This document shows, piece by piece, positions 1 through 11,311 of a stretch of 64,000 nt of DNA. The first letter of the stretch is position 1, and each line of letters begins with the position of its first letter. The translations under genes were made by a program, and so were the position numbers. The stretch is from Metaphire vulgaris. Taxonomy: Eukaryota > Annelida > Clitellata > Crassiclitellata > Megascolecidae. The notes beneath the pieces were generated by a model, which had not been told where the DNA came from, did no database searches, and saw nothing but the letters and a program-made list of their open reading frames with translations. Location: assembly GCA_018105865.1 (NCBI GenBank), contig JACLAT010000044.1, forward strand, positions 248,001 through 312,000. Reading direction: 5' to 3'.

Positions 1-24
1 ATTTTATGTGTAATGGATTGTAGC

Positions 25-516
25 AGAATAGTTGTATAGCGCCTCTTATGAAAAACTACTCAGAAGCGCGTATGCTGTGACTAATGCATGCTGAAAATGA
101 ATTTAGTTTTAAGCCGTTCCAGAAAAATGGCCAAAAGGCCCGTGGAATCAGCAATGGTCAAACGACGTATGCTGGTGTCAAGAGAATTCCAGATGATAAG
201 GCAGATTGACTCGAAACCTCGTTTTAGGAATAAGGAGTTTCTTGTTTGGAGCACACTTTGGAGGCCTTGATTTGAAAACCTAAGACATGGCTGACCATAA
301 TAGAGGTAAGGCGATTGAACAGCTCTGACAGATATGATTGGGCAGCACCAAGTAGAAATTGTACGACAATTCTCAGGACGCGAACTCGGGCAGGGTAAGT
401 AAGAAGAGCAGTTTTAATATAATCACCAATGTGATCATGTCTTGTAACACCCGCAATGAACCATCTGCAGGAGTTTACCAAGTTGTAGAAATGGAAGACC
501 GCAAAAGCAGCAAGTA
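25..516 (-). mobile_element. CR1/L2-type LINE, decayed 3' fragment
   Basis: The - strand translation keeps pieces of a LINE reverse transcriptase C-terminus, such as FIAGVTRHDHIGDYI and YPARVRVLR, which match the better-preserved copy at 52900-53760 (VIAGVTRRDHICDYM, YPARVEFRVLR). The 3' end near position 25 has the tail words 'tagcgcctctt' and 'actcagaagcgc', also found at the 3' end of that copy. The fragment is 5'-truncated, frameshifted and non-functional. Family membership is inferred from these shared words. Confidence 0.6.
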
Positions 517-679
517 GTGGTTGCAGCAAACAGAAGCATAAATCGAAAGCTGCAAAGGATTAGGAATGCTATGGTTAGAGCCATTATTAGTACCCTCAAA
601 CACGACCACATCAGATCTGTTCTTAGTCGCCATATTGGGAAAGTAACATCATTCATTAATAGCTTTTCATCATCTAGGC

Positions 680-1019
680 CAGCGGTTCTCAACCTTTATA
701 GTACCGCGACCCCTTTAATTCGATTCCCCATGATGTGGCGACCCCCAACGGTTAAATTATTTTCGTTTACAATGTAAACTGCTAAAAATAATAATGCTAC
801 GACAATCAAAATGTTCGGACTCGTTATTATTTAATTGTCTCCATGTCTATCCTCGAATGACAATTATAGTGAAACAACTAGTACGTCGTAACTACCACTG
901 AGGAAATTTTGTACAATACGAAAAGAGACAACCCCATATTTCTGATGGTCTCGGGCGACCCCTGGAAAATCGTCATTCGACCCCCTTGGGGGTCGCGACC
1001 CACAGGTTGAGAACCGCTG
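680..1019. mobile_element. hAT-type MITE with 8-bp TSD
   Basis: Terminal inverted repeats CAGCGGTTCTCAACC and GGTTGAGAACCGCTG bound a 340-bp element. The flanking 8-mer ATCTAGGC at 672-679 is repeated exactly at 1020-1027, the target duplication size of hAT transposons. No coding capacity is visible. The sequence next to the right end has a G/C palindrome (cccccttgggggtcgcgacc). Boundaries are firm. Confidence 0.92.
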
Positions 1020-1027
1020 ATCTAGGC

Positions 1028-1619
1028 TCTAGGGACTATAGGCCTACGACTTTCACACTTTGTTCTTTAATCATTTCATCTCTTTTCAGTCTGTAGAAAG
1101 AAAACTTTGGTCAACGAGGTTGTAACTGCGAAGTAGAAAATAACTTGAAATAATTAATTAATTTGGTATTGAATAGTCTTTTCTTCCTTATCATCGTCCA
1201 GTCAAGAATTTTTAGTGCAGAGTAGACGTTTTCTGAAAGTCTACGTGTAAACTCAGAAGTAAAGACGCAATTAATTTTGTTTGTGTATTTCATGTTGCTC
1301 CAGGGACTAATATCTGTTCTCAATTTCTAACCTGTGGAGCGTGTATAGGATTTTCTCCATCTTGTCACTGGTGCAAATCTCCGGTAAGCAGATCAGTTTC
1401 TTTAAGCATGCGTCAACCTCAGACCATCTACGCAGAAACAAAGTTTAAGATAGAACCACGATGTATTATAGTGTCTCAGTGAATATTTGTAGGCTATACC
1501 AATAAATGCGCAGCTCCATTACAAAGCAGTACAGAAGTAAGCAGGCAAGGGAATAATGCATATTGTATATAGACTGTGATAAATATCTACATGAGATAAT
1601 TATAGCTGCAGCCTGCGAT
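1028..1619. other. No recognisable feature
   Basis: A/T-rich unique-looking DNA. I see no conserved ORF, repeat boundary or RNA gene here. Confidence 0.5.
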
Positions 1620-1696
1620 GTCGATCCTTGTCCTGGTTCTTATCCTTAAGGACTCCTTAAGGACCAATTTGAAGTCCTTGTCCTCGTCCTCGTCTT
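1620..1696. repeat. Degenerate (GTCCTT)n-like simple repeat
   Basis: Imperfect tandem 'ccttgtcctcgtcctc' words. A similar tract lies at 7740-7850, on the other side of the Gmr1-like relic. The two may once have been one tract, but I cannot show that. Confidence 0.55.
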
Positions 1697-1702
1697 TGTG
1701 AG

Positions 1703-2218
1703 TCAATCTTCCCAGAATGCTGCCTTGGCCAATCCTATTCTTGATGTTATGTCTTTCTCACATTTCCCATCGCTGGTTATCATACTGCCGAAATATTTGA
1801 AGTGTGTCACTTGTTTGATTTCATTGCCGTTTAGTCTTATTTTGCATGTGGGTATTACTTTGTTCTTGGTAATCACCATGCTGAAGGTCTTTTTTATGTT
1901 GATCTTTAAACCTTTCCTTTCGCCTTCTACTGCTAATTTATTTATAAGTTCCTGCAGTTTCTCCTGTACTGATAGATAATAAACTATAATCATAATGCAG
2001 GAAGAAGGCTCACCTTTAGTGTATGCATTACCGCGATTTGTAAAATACTCATATAAGGGTCTCAAGATCGTCGACAGTAAATGGATGGCTACTTGTAAGA
2101 AATGTCGCAAGCATATCCAAGATAAGCTCTCAGTCACAAGTGCCTTCACAAAGTAAGTGTTAGGCCTAATACGAGTACTATTCGTATTTTTAATTAAATC
2201 AAACACCCCAAAGTACAA
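1703..2218 (-). pseudogene. LINE reverse transcriptase fragment (thumb region)
   Basis: A 171-codon - strand open frame has the typical post-YADD segment of APE-type LINE reverse transcriptases: GLKINIKKT, then KYFGSMITSDGKCEKDI and SRIGLAKAAF (family pattern: GLxIN-x-KT, F-x-YLGS-x-IT-x-DG, RI-x-x-AK-x-AF). The catalytic YADD block and the endonuclease are absent, so this is a fragment. The first ~90 residues are unlike RT and probably read through flanking DNA. The clade (RTE-like or other) is unresolved. Confidence 0.75.
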
Positions 2219-2279
2219 AGAAAAGGTGCTATGGTATGTCGGTGCAGTTAGTTTTTGTGTCAGTTATTAACAGTGTTGG

Positions 2280-2460
2280 GGAGGGTTTAAAATCAAATGA
2301 TTTAAAATCACGATTTTAAATCATAAGACACGATTTTTGATTTTGATCTAAAATAACATGAAAATACGTAATTTTCATTTTGACTTCAAGTCATAATTTT
2401 TGCGAGTTTATGATTTTGTATGCCTCAAAATCATTTTAAAAAATCATTATCTGTCAAACT
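2280..2460. repeat. A/T-rich 'aaaatcat' self-complementary repeat
   Basis: Repeated words such as 'ttaaaatcatg', 'cgattttaaatca' and 'aaatcattt' occur in both orientations, as in the subterminal part of a decayed MITE. No TIR or TSD can be fixed. Confidence 0.35.
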
Positions 2461-2619
2461 TAATAAAAACAGCTTTGGTTATGTTTTTGTCAGTACTACT
2501 TAGTAAATTTGCTTTTATTCATGTCATTTTGGACCACTTCATCTAGGTAATTATCTAATCTAGTCTTAGGGCCTATTTTCAGAAGTCGTCTAGGCTCTGT
2601 CTAGTCCTATCATACTCTG

Positions 2620-2876
2620 TTGTTAAAGCACCTCGACAGTTACCACATTGTAGAGTCCGGGGCGGAAGTCGACGCCGATTGTGGAAATAGACTGGTGATT
2701 TTCAACGATTTAATGTAACAAAATCGCAACATAAATCCATGCCTTTTCAGAGTTCAAACCGGAAGCCTAATATATTTATTCTTTTATCCGACTATGCTAG
2801 CTTAACTACTACAGTAAAGAAGTACTTACTACAGTCAGTAAGTACATCTCAAAATATACACAAGCGGTACACAACA
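2620..2876 (-). repeat. Probable 3' LTR of the Gmr1-like relic
   Basis: On the - strand a polypurine tract (AAGAGGGAGGGAA, about 2877-2889) is followed at once by TGTTGTGTACCGC, the expected PPT/LTR junction. The other LTR edge near 2620 is a guess because no second LTR survives for comparison. Confidence 0.45.
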
Positions 2877-3038
2877 TTCCCTCCCTCTTAAGAATGATTT
2901 TGGTTTGACAAAAATCAATAAAATGCAAACATCATACCAGTTAACCAACACAAACCTAAAACAGTGCTACTAATTCAAATATAATGCATACAACCAACTT
3001 AACTAAATTATACAACTACAATACCAGTTGAATAATAA

Positions 3039-3626
3039 TTATGATTCAATCCTACTTAATAAATCAGGAATAATATTGTCTTTTCCTGGCCTATTTTGAA
3101 TTTCTAAACAAAATTGATCTAGCTCCAAACTCCAACGAAATAATTTTTGGTTACAGCTAGAATTGCATTGGGGAATGATCTGAAAATACTGTAACAGGAT
3201 TTGACCCAAAATAAACAGCAAACATCCGCACCACTACAATCAGAGCCCATGCCTCTTTTTCTACGGTCGAATACCTAATCTGATGTTTATCTAGTTTCTA
3301 CTAAAATAACATACAGGATGTTCCACATTTTCGTACACCTGAAATAAACATCCTCCCACACAAAATTTAGAGGCATCAACAGCCAAACAAAATATCCTAG
3401 AATAATCAGGAAGTCGCAAAATCGGTATTGACGACATTCTCGATTTCAATTCCACAAATGCGTTTTCAGCTTCATCCGACCACTCAAAAAACGTATTCTT
3501 CTTTAGTAAATGTGTCAAAGGTAAAGTTATTTCCGAAAAATGAGGTAAAAAGCGTCTAAAGTAACCCGCTAAACCTAACCAGGAAGCAACTTGTTTCTTA
3601 GTGGTAGGTCGAGGAAAATTGACCAA
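3039..3626 (-). pseudogene. RNase H region of Gmr1-like element, broken
   Basis: The piece at 3626-3291 reads GYFRRFLPHFSEITLPLT, FEWSDEAENAFVELK and FCLAVDASKFCVGGCLFQ (catalytic Asp in VDAS), then CYFSRN. A second piece (3221-3039) carries the C-terminal RWSLELDQF and RPGKDNIIPDLLSR, the usual end of a gypsy RNase H. They are separated by a frame break near 3250. The pol gene ends here, just upstream of the PPT and probable 3' LTR. Confidence 0.85.
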
Positions 3627-3643
3627 AGCATCGATTTAACGAT

Positions 3644-4757
3644 TTAACTCTTTAACGGTTGTACTGTAGTTAAACCCAAATGATGACCCAAAAAATCAAC
3701 TTCAGCGTTGGCAAAGGTACACTTCTTAGGATTTAAAGTCAAATTTGCCTCCTTAACCCTTGTCAGAATCTCAGTTAAATGCTTAGCATGACTTAACCAG
3801 TCTGCACTGAACACAATCAAAACATCAAAGAAAACATAACAGTAATCCTGAATACCTTTAACTAACATTCTTTCCAACCGGGCAAACGTAGCAGGATGCC
3901 CCCTTTAACCCGAAGCTCATAAATTTCCATTGATAGTGACCATTTGGCGTCACAAATCCAGTTACTGGGACAGAAGTTTTCTCCAAACCGATCTGCCAAA
4001 ATCCCCTGATCATATCAAGTTTACTTAGAAATTTTGCTTTCCCCACTTTGTCAATTAAATCCTCTACCCGAGGCATAGGAAACGAATCAGAACGACTCAA
4101 AGAATTCAATTTCCTTAAATCAGTACACAAACGATCAGAATTATCGGCTTTCTTGACCACAACAATCGGAGCAGCCCACTCCGAGTTTGATTCCTCAATA
4201 ATTCCTAAGTTTAATAATTCTTCAATTTCCTTCTCCAGTCTCTTCAATTTATCAGAGTGTAACCGATAAGGTTTCTGCTTAACAGGCTTCGTTCCTTCCA
4301 CTAATCTAATAGAATGCTTAACTAAATTTTTACAGCCAGGCTTATTACTAAAAACATCTGCAAAAGATATCAAAATAGAATAAAGTTCAGATTTCAAAAC
4401 CGAATCCAACTGTGAATTCTCTGCTAAATTATGAACTACAGTTTCATCCGAATCAGTTACTTCAAATAATATATAGTCATTTTCAAAATCACACAATTCA
4501 TCCGACTCACAATCTTTACTATCATTCGATACCACATGCAAGTTAACATCACTTAATACATCAACATTACAGTTTCCATAAACCGTCTTCAAATAATTCT
4601 CATTCTTAATAATCGACACATAATTCTCATTATTCAAAATCTTCAAAGAATCATCAAAATTCAATTCTGGACTAGCTATCTCTTCAACACAATCAACATT
4701 GTCAGTTTCAAGATAAGAACACAATACCGATACATCACGTGCTTTGTGCGCCTTCAT
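3644..4757 (-). pseudogene. Reverse transcriptase of Gmr1-like element, inactive
   Basis: The 299-codon upstream piece carries gypsy RT blocks: KQKPYRLHSDKLKRLEKEIE, then SEWAAPIVVVKK, RLCTDLRKLN, FLSKLDMIRGFWQIGLE and FVTPNGHYQWKFMSFGLKGA. The downstream piece (3877-3644) begins in the palm and reads YVFFDVLIVFS where a YxDD box is expected, so one catalytic Asp is replaced, followed by LNPKKCTFANAEVDFLGH. A frameshift near 3870 separates the two. No enzyme activity is expected. Confidence 0.85.
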
Positions 4758-4830
4758 TAAATTAACATGGCAAACACGTTTTTTTATTACTATTGGGAGT
4801 CGCTATAACGTAATCTACTTTTCCGACTCT

Positions 4831-6113
4831 CTAGAACTTCATAAGGACCGAAATACTTCGCTTGCAAAGGTTTCCCCGCAGCGGAAGTAAAACTAAAACT
4901 TTATCCCCGAGATTAAAGTAAATCGATTTGACCTTTTTATCATACCAATTTTTAGACTTAGCTTGAGCAACTAAAGTATTTTCAATAGCTGCTTTCACAG
5001 ACCACTTGATCTTCACACACAAGTTCAATACAGTATCAATTAAATTAGTCTTTCCAGACTTATCCAACACTTCATCAACAGTATCTGATAACCAAAACTG
5101 CTTAATTAAGGATAATGGACCGATCACGTGACGTCCTAGCATCAAATCAAACGCTTTTAACCCTTGAATTGGGACTTCTCTATAAGCAAACATAATCCAA
5201 GGCAAAACTTCATCCCAATTTTCAGGATTATTCCCAACCATAGATTTCAACATGTCTTTCATAACTCTATGGAAGCGTTCCAAATTTCCGTTGGTTTCAG
5301 GATGGTATGGGCTGGTTTTATGTGGCATATCCCAAATTCCCATCATAAAAAATTTGCAACAGATCAGAAAGAAAATTCGAAGAATTATCCGACAATATCT
5401 CCGTTACAAAACCAAACAAAGAAAATGCATTAATCAAACATTTTGCAACCTCATGAGCAGAATAAGTTTTCAACGAAAAAGCCATAGGATAATGAGTTGC
5501 TAAATCAAGAATGGTTAAAATATACTTATTTCCAGAGTTCTTGCAAGTACTTAGCTGTCCGACAACATCGATCGTAATCCTACTCCATGATTCTCAAATA
5601 ATCGGTAAGCTAATCAAAGGAGTTTTGGATTTTAGATTTCTCTTTCCCAATCTCTGGCAAATATCACAAGTTCGGCAATAGTTTCTCACACTCTTACACA
5701 TTCCAGGCCACCAAACATTTCTCTTTAAACGATCCAATGTTTTCTGCATACCCAAATGGCCGCTTGCTGGCGTGAGATAAATAAAGAATTTGCTCTCTTA
5801 GCAATGTAGGGACAACAATTTGAGTGAACCCCAAATCTGCATCGTGACTTAATTGATCTCGGCAATTTCTAATCAATATATCGTTCTGGATCACAAAATA
5901 ATTATCAGTCTCAACATTACAATCATCTGATACTACTAAATCATAGAAAGTCTTAAGAGATTTATCAGTTCTCTGCAACTTAATTAAATCCAAACGATTC
6001 ACACATTTCAGTGGTAAATCAGAAGACACATCTTCTACAGGCACAGTCAATTCTAATTCTGAATCATTATCATATGTAATCAACACAACTTTATCAGAAA
6101 ACAATTCAGACAA
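4831..6113 (-). pseudogene. Integrase of Gmr1-like element, broken
   Basis: Two open pieces remain. The 6113-5694 piece includes the end of a linker and the start of an HHCC zinc-binding region (LLREQILYLSHASKRP). The 5346-4831 piece carries the end of the catalytic core, TSPYHPETNGNLERFHR with its Glu, followed by NWDEVLPWIMFAYREVP, a standard gypsy integrase block. Between them, frames encode weak matches to the D-containing core strands (ILSDNSSNF). Stops and shifts separate the parts. Confidence 0.8.
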
Positions 6114-6249
6114 ATCTAAATCAGTTCCACTTTAGTCTGCAAACTTACAACAACAACATCAGTACTGTTCGATACCTTATCGTTATAAACAAGTGTATAA
6201 TCAGAAACATTTTACTCGCAACTTGATGTCATTTCTTCGTTTGCGACCT

Positions 6250-6600
6250 AGTAATCGCGTTAACACTCGAAATAGTTGAATTGGGATCTAAATCATTTCC
6301 AATTATAAAATCTATCCCCGCATGTAAATGATCGATAACTCCCAGCAACACAACTCCATTCGCACATATGTACACTTTAAATTAAATTCCACCAAAGGAA
6401 TTTCGGTTACTAATCCATCTGCACATCGAATCAATTTGCCTGCCTCAGTGTCTACAAATTCATCTAGTTCTAACACATTTTTACGTACGTGTCTACAAAT
6501 TCATCTAGTTCTAATACATTTTTACGTACTAAACTCTGAAGTGACCCTGAATCTCACAGTAAACCACTTAACGATAAGAATAATCATTCTTACACAAAAA
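6250..6600 (-). pseudogene. Retropepsin remnant with internal duplication
   Basis: The - strand translation contains DSGS followed by LQSLVRKNVLELDEFVDT, consistent with the active-site region of a retroviral-type aspartic protease between gag and integrase. A ~40-bp segment ('ctacaaattcatctag...') is tandemly duplicated at about 6450-6527. Frames are broken. Confidence 0.55.
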
Positions 6601-6779
6601 AACCTTTATAACAAAACTTGAAATTGAGGATCAACAACTGGCTTCAAAGATTTTACAGAATCAAATTCACTCTCCGAAAAATTCTTATCCAGGTTACATC
6701 TAGACTCAAAATTTACCAGATTCACATTTTTAGTTGAATTTCTATCTTCCAATTTCACTTTCTCTCTTTTCTCCTTCAA

Positions 6780-7550
6780 TTTAGGACAATTGGACAAGGT
6801 GTGTTAAGAACTCTTGCAATAATTACAGTGAATTTGTGAACCAAACTTATCCCCAAAATTTCTCGTAAGCTTAGGTGACTTAGGAGACCACCCCGAATAA
6901 CTCTTACGTGTATCTCTAAAATTCCCGCTAGAATTCCTCTCTCCCTTTCTTCCAGATTCAAAATTTCCATCATACTTATTAGATTTAAATGAAAATGAAC
7001 CTTCATAGTTTCTTGGTTTAAATTAACTTTCAGAATTATGTAACACAGAATATTTATCAGCCAATCTGGCCGTTTCCTTTAAACTGCTAGGTTTTTTAGC
7101 CAAAATCCACTGTTTCAATTGAAATGATAAACATTTAGCAAATTGTTCAATTTTAAAAGACTTCAAGAAGTCTTTCTAAATCAGTATCACATCCTGTGCT
7201 ATGCATCCATCTGGTAAAAGGATTGTTCAGACGAAACGCAAACTCATAAAAAGTTTCCTGAAACCCTTTACTTAAATTACGAAATTTCTGCCTATAGAAT
7301 TCAGGTACGCGTTCAAACGTTGTTAGTAAAGCTTGTTTAAAAACATCATAATCTTTACTATCATCAATAGACAAATCACGAAACCATTCAATGCTTTACC
7401 AGTCAAAGGTAGGTAAACCAATCCGGCCCACCTAGATTTAGGAATATCATGAACAGCCATGGCTCTTTCAAAGGCTAGCAAGTATCCTTGATGTCTACAG
7501 AATCTGAATATTTTGGTACAAACTTCACATCGCCAGAAGCGTCAACCTCC
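6780..7550 (-). pseudogene. gag region with CCHC knuckle, decayed
   Basis: The - strand frames give gag-like text: KSRWAGLVYLPLTGKAL, then SKDYDVFKQALLTTFE and YRQKFRNLSKGFQETFYEFA, resembling the capsid C-terminal/SCAN-like region of metazoan gypsy gag. A CX2CX4HX4C zinc knuckle (HCNYCKSS, then HTLSNCP) is visible at about 6785-6830, interrupted by one stop codon. Several frameshifts break the gene. Confidence 0.7.
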
Positions 7551-7553
7551 CTG

Positions 7554-8280
7554 TAGGCCTATAGTGGTCTCATAATTAGGCCTCATCGTGCGCGCATTAC
7601 TGATCAGCTGCTGGAAACACTTGTTTATTTGAATGCAATGTTGCTGTTGACTATACTGCGTTTCATAACGTTCTTTTTATTGCTTTTTTAAATTTTGTGA
7701 TTCGAATTTAAATCGGTTTTGTTTTTTCTTTCTGCTTTTTTTCTGTTTGCAGAGGTCGGTCTTTGTACTTGGCCCTTAGAGGTGAGTCCTTGTGGTCCTT
7801 GTGATTGGGGGTAGGTTCTCGTCCTTATCCTTGTCCTTGGGGCATCATCCATGCTAACATCACTGGCTGCAGCATTGCTTGCACACTTATACTGCTGCTT
7901 GCGCCTACCTCTATATACCTACCTTACTGATCTTTAGCTGCTAACAATTTCGTCAAAACCAGTTGACGGTAACTCAATCTAGTTAAATCTACCTGCGTTT
8001 GAATCAGGTATTTAAGTTTCTTTCCATTCTTGAACTGACTAATTCAAATGAATTCATTTCTAGAAATTCAACAGCGATCACCTGTCCCAGACATCAGGCA
8101 GGTTCCGTGTCGCGAGAGTCGATAGCAGACCAGATCTAAAGACAAAAGTTGGACCCATTTCTAAAATATCAGTAGAAGGCAACCATACTTTGTAAAGATT
8201 CTGTACAGAAACCATTATTTATGATTTAGCTGTTTTACCTACTGCTTCCAAACGCTCACCAGACGGCGATGACGGCCTAC
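7554..8280. other. Intergenic; simple-repeat tract near 7740-7850
   Basis: Apart from degenerate 'gtccttgtggtccttgt' repeats at about 7740-7850 (compare 1620-1696), I see no gene or element boundary. Confidence 0.45.
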
Positions 8281-8380
8281 ACTGTGAATGACGTAACGTT
8301 TCTTCATTCAGTGAATGACTTTAGCTACTTTGACCTTGATACTTCCTCTTCTGGCAATTACAGACCAATTTCAAATTTAA

Positions 8381-8715
8381 TAGTGCTGTCCTTTAATCGC
8401 GATTAACGCGTTAATCTGTTAATCACAATTAATTTTTTAATCGCGATTAAAAAATTAATCGCCTCATAATTAATTGCTTCATATTTCTCTAAAGAAACTT
8501 TTAAAAACTGAGCTTGAAAGTGAAAACGTCACGAGTTTGTGTTTAAAGTTGACTGAAATGAATGTTTATAGCCCTACTAGTTGAAATTCTGAAAGTCTGT
8601 TCTGCAACTGGTGCATTGTTTATTTAAATTTAATTACTTCTTCGGGACCACAATAACGTTGCTAAAGAAAATGCGATTAATCGCGATTAAAAAAATTAAT
8701 CGTTGAACAGCACTA
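8381..8715. mobile_element. hAT-type MITE with 8-bp TSD AAATTTAA
   Basis: Ends TAGTGCTGTCC and GAACAGCACTA are inverted repeats. AAATTTAA at 373-380 of the 8-kb line (8373-8380) recurs at 8716-8723. The interior near both ends is rich in 'aatcgcgattaa' words. It interrupts the LINE RT frame just after YRPISNL. It is non-coding. Confidence 0.85.
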
Positions 8716-8783
8716 AAATTTAACTATTCTGTCCAAGATTTTTAAAAAAACTGATACCGAAACAGCTAACATATCATCTAAGC

Positions 8784-9571
8784 CAGAGGTGTCAAGTCTT
8801 TTCAGGCGGCGGGCCAAATGACATGTCTCCGATTTCCTCGCGGGCCAAATGCAAAAATGCCTGTCAATATTATATTCCAAAATCTGAGCTATCTAAAAAT
8901 CTAAAGTAAAATGACGATAATATGAAAGTTCATTCAATCGTTACATTATTTACGTTGATTACAACCTGTTGTGGTAACTATGACATACCGTATTCTAATC
9001 AAGTCTAACAGAAATAGTTCAATTTCAAACTCTGTTCATGGCGAAGAACTGAATATAAAATTGAAACCATATAAAGTTAGATGACGGTTGATGTAGATGT
9101 GGAAGGTGATGAGACATTGTTTATTTTTCAATAGTTTAGCCACGTCCGGTTTTAAATCTTTAACCAAAGCTACTCACAAATTTGCTGAGGGTTTTACTAA
9201 TTAGGCCTAATGCAAGTATGCTAGGCGAGTAGATAACAGTAGTAATGTTCCGCTGTTGGTGTAGCGTGTCGATATACTGATTCAGTCAACATCGCCAACG
9301 AAACTCAAAGCCCAAAAAGATTTATGCTCTTCCATTTGTCTCGCCAGCAAAGCACAGGATCTACGATTCTACATATAGGCAATTTTTAGAACCCAAGAAG
9401 ATTCTACATGTACATTAAACTAATTTCTCAAACCAAACAAGATTTTACTTCAAACCAATTTAACGCATAAACTTTTAGGAAAGAGGTTTTAAACTTAAAT
9501 ATTTTCGCGGGCCAAATAAAATCAGCTCGCGGGCCAAGTTTGGCCCGCGGGCCAAGGTTTTGACACCCCTG
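8784..9571. mobile_element. hAT-type non-autonomous element, 788 bp
   Basis: TIRs CAGAGGTGTCAA and TTGACACCCCTG. The flanks ATCTAAGC (8776-8783) and ATCTAAGT (9572-9579) are an 8-bp TSD with one mismatch. Subterminal 'gcgggccaaa' words repeat at both ends. No transposase is seen. It interrupts the same LINE as the preceding MITE. Confidence 0.88.
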
Positions 9572-9699
9572 ATCTAAGTTGTAACATCCTTCTTTCTTCT
9601 TGTCAGCTTGACTACATACAGATCAGGCCGCTCTACCGAAGCATCTCTAGTCTACAGAGAGTTTTCTTCGACCTTGCAGCAGCCATGGACAAAAACCAC

Positions 9700-9850
9700 T
9701 TTAAGGGAGCGCCGTGGAGTAGTGGTAAGATTCTTGACGAACAACTGAAGGGTTGTGGTTTCGAATCTGACCCTAGCCACTGCGTAGCGACTTTTCGTAG
9801 GCCTAAGTGTCTGACGTGTTTCGCATTTATGATTCTTCACTTTGCGAATG
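9700..9850 (+). mobile_element. tRNA-derived SINE (probable)
   Basis: A pol III A-box-like TGGAGTAGTGG at about 9715-9725 is followed some 35 bp later by a B-box-like GGTTTCGAATCTG at about 9757. The block sits between LINE RT segments that should be adjacent, so it is an insertion. The 3' end and TSD were not resolved. Confidence 0.55.
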
Positions 9851-10202
9851 ACTTAACGTGCATTAACGACCCTGTAATAATAATAGGCCTAATTTGCGCT
9901 TTCGCATTTCTCGACATGCCATCCGCCTTTGACACAGGCGATCATGAAATTCTGCTACGTCGGTTTTTGCAGACTTCGTTTGGGTCACATCAAAAGAACT
10001 TGATTAGATCGAGTCCTATTTATTTGGAAGGACACAATCAGTTGTCTAACCCGGATCCACAACAACCTCCAAGCCGATCCTCTAGATGGCTCCGTTCTTT
10101 GTCCGATTCTTTTCTTACCATGCACTGCGGACCAGTTCAGAATAATTGAAAAGCATGGTCTTCAGTCTGGCTCTTATGCAGACGACCGTCAGACACTTTG
10201 GA

Positions 10203-10470
10203 TGACACTCAGAGCCATTGGTGTTCCGACGTTCTTATTTAACTTAATATTAAAGATCTACACGAGGGCACGACTGCAAGAGTGCGCATCAATGGCGTAC
10301 AATTCGAGGCATTCTTCACTGCTTCAGGGATTCGCCAGGGCTGTATCCTGGCCCCAGCACTCTTCTCCAGGGCCAAGGACTAGATCCTGAAGCACGCAAT
10401 CGAACAGGCCGGGATCATTTTATCGGAAAATAGCTTCTCCGACTTAAACTACGCTGACGACGTTACCATA
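10203..10470 (+). pseudogene. RTE-like LINE RT fragment, upstream half
   Basis: Frames encode GVPTFLFNLILKIYTRA, then (shifted) a SGIRQGCILAPALF block and FSDLNYADDVTIL with the YADD catalytic box. The frame then runs into the hAT element at 10479. The downstream part of the same kind of LINE continues at 13510, so this is one LINE split by the insertion. At least two frameshifts. Confidence 0.7.
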
Positions 10471-11311
10471 CTTGGAACCAGGGGCGCCCACACAAGGGGG
10501 AAGGAAGCAAATGCTTCCTAGAAAACCTAGGGGGGAGGAAATTCTCCCCCCTGAGTTTTGGTATTACGTTAGAGTAGCATATTAAGTCGATAGGCCCCTA
10601 AATGCCTCTGCAAGTAATTACTGGTTTTACTACAGTGCAATTTTGTAACTTCATATAAGCTTACCGGTACTCAATTCAAGTTCATTATTATCAGGCATTC
10701 ATAAAATTTTATTATTATAGTCATTTTGACGTAGAGTCATTCTAATGATGCAGAATATAAACTTCGTGTGAAATATAAATAACTTATAACAAACCAATAG
10801 ACTCACATGAAGTTAACATTCCAAACTATACTACTTCAAATTCCTCCACTATAGCCTTCCAAAGACCTCCATCAACAAATTACAATCCATTCAAGACTGT
10901 GAAACAGTGCAATTAGATATTGTTAATAACTTGTTTCAGTCAGCTGCCTTAAGACTAGTTATCCCTTTTGCAGTTGTTGCAGCTTTAATGCCTCTAAAAA
11001 AATGATGTAGGCCTAGGTGTGGTTGTTGGAGAAATCTAATTTTTAAACTAAATACTAAACAAGATAGACAATTTGCAGGTAACTTTGAATAGTTTGCCAG
11101 CGCAATTACTGCAACATCTCTCTTTAGTTTCAACTTACATCTATTAGTGCTTTGTGGCTGTTGGAATTTTCCAGAAATTGAGAATTAGAAGTTACTAGTA
11201 TGAGACCTATCCTGGCGCACCAAAGTGTGCAATGTAATGTCCAAAATGCGCTGAAACTCACTACAAGCATCTATTGATTTAAAAAATTTTCCGGGGTTAT
11301 ATCCCGGACCC

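Larger units (their letters stand above)
2877..7553 (-). mobile_element. Ty3/gypsy relic of Gmr1 type (INT before RT)
   Basis: Read on the - strand the domain order is gag with CCHC knuckle (about 7550-6780), protease DSGS (about 6560), integrase (6113-4831), reverse transcriptase (4757-3644) and RNase H (3626-3039). The RT and RNase H look like Ty3/gypsy, but integrase lies upstream of RT as in Ty1/copia. That arrangement is the hallmark of Gmr1-like elements described from deuterostomes. All frames carry stops or shifts, and the 5' LTR and leader are lost at about 7553. Non-functional fossil. Confidence 0.85.
8300..10200 (+). mobile_element. L2/CR1-type LINE, split by two hAT elements and a SINE
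   Basis: Successive RT blocks can be followed across the insertions: GNYRPISNL (about 8330), LSKIFKK (8735), DYIQIRPLYRSISSLQRVF (9612), then FAFLDMPSAFDTGDHEILLR (9900), DGSVLCPILF and a YADD-containing block (SYADDRQTL, about 10170). Endonuclease and C-terminus are missing. It resembles the copy at 40137-41330 (DLIRIILKHG versus DQFRIIEKHG). Frames are broken. The interruptions are 8381-8715, 8784-9571 and about 9700-9850. Confidence 0.75.

Noticed and set aside
9712..9780. tRNA gene
   Set aside because: A- and B-box-like motifs are present, but acceptor and anticodon stems cannot be formed. A SINE is more likely.
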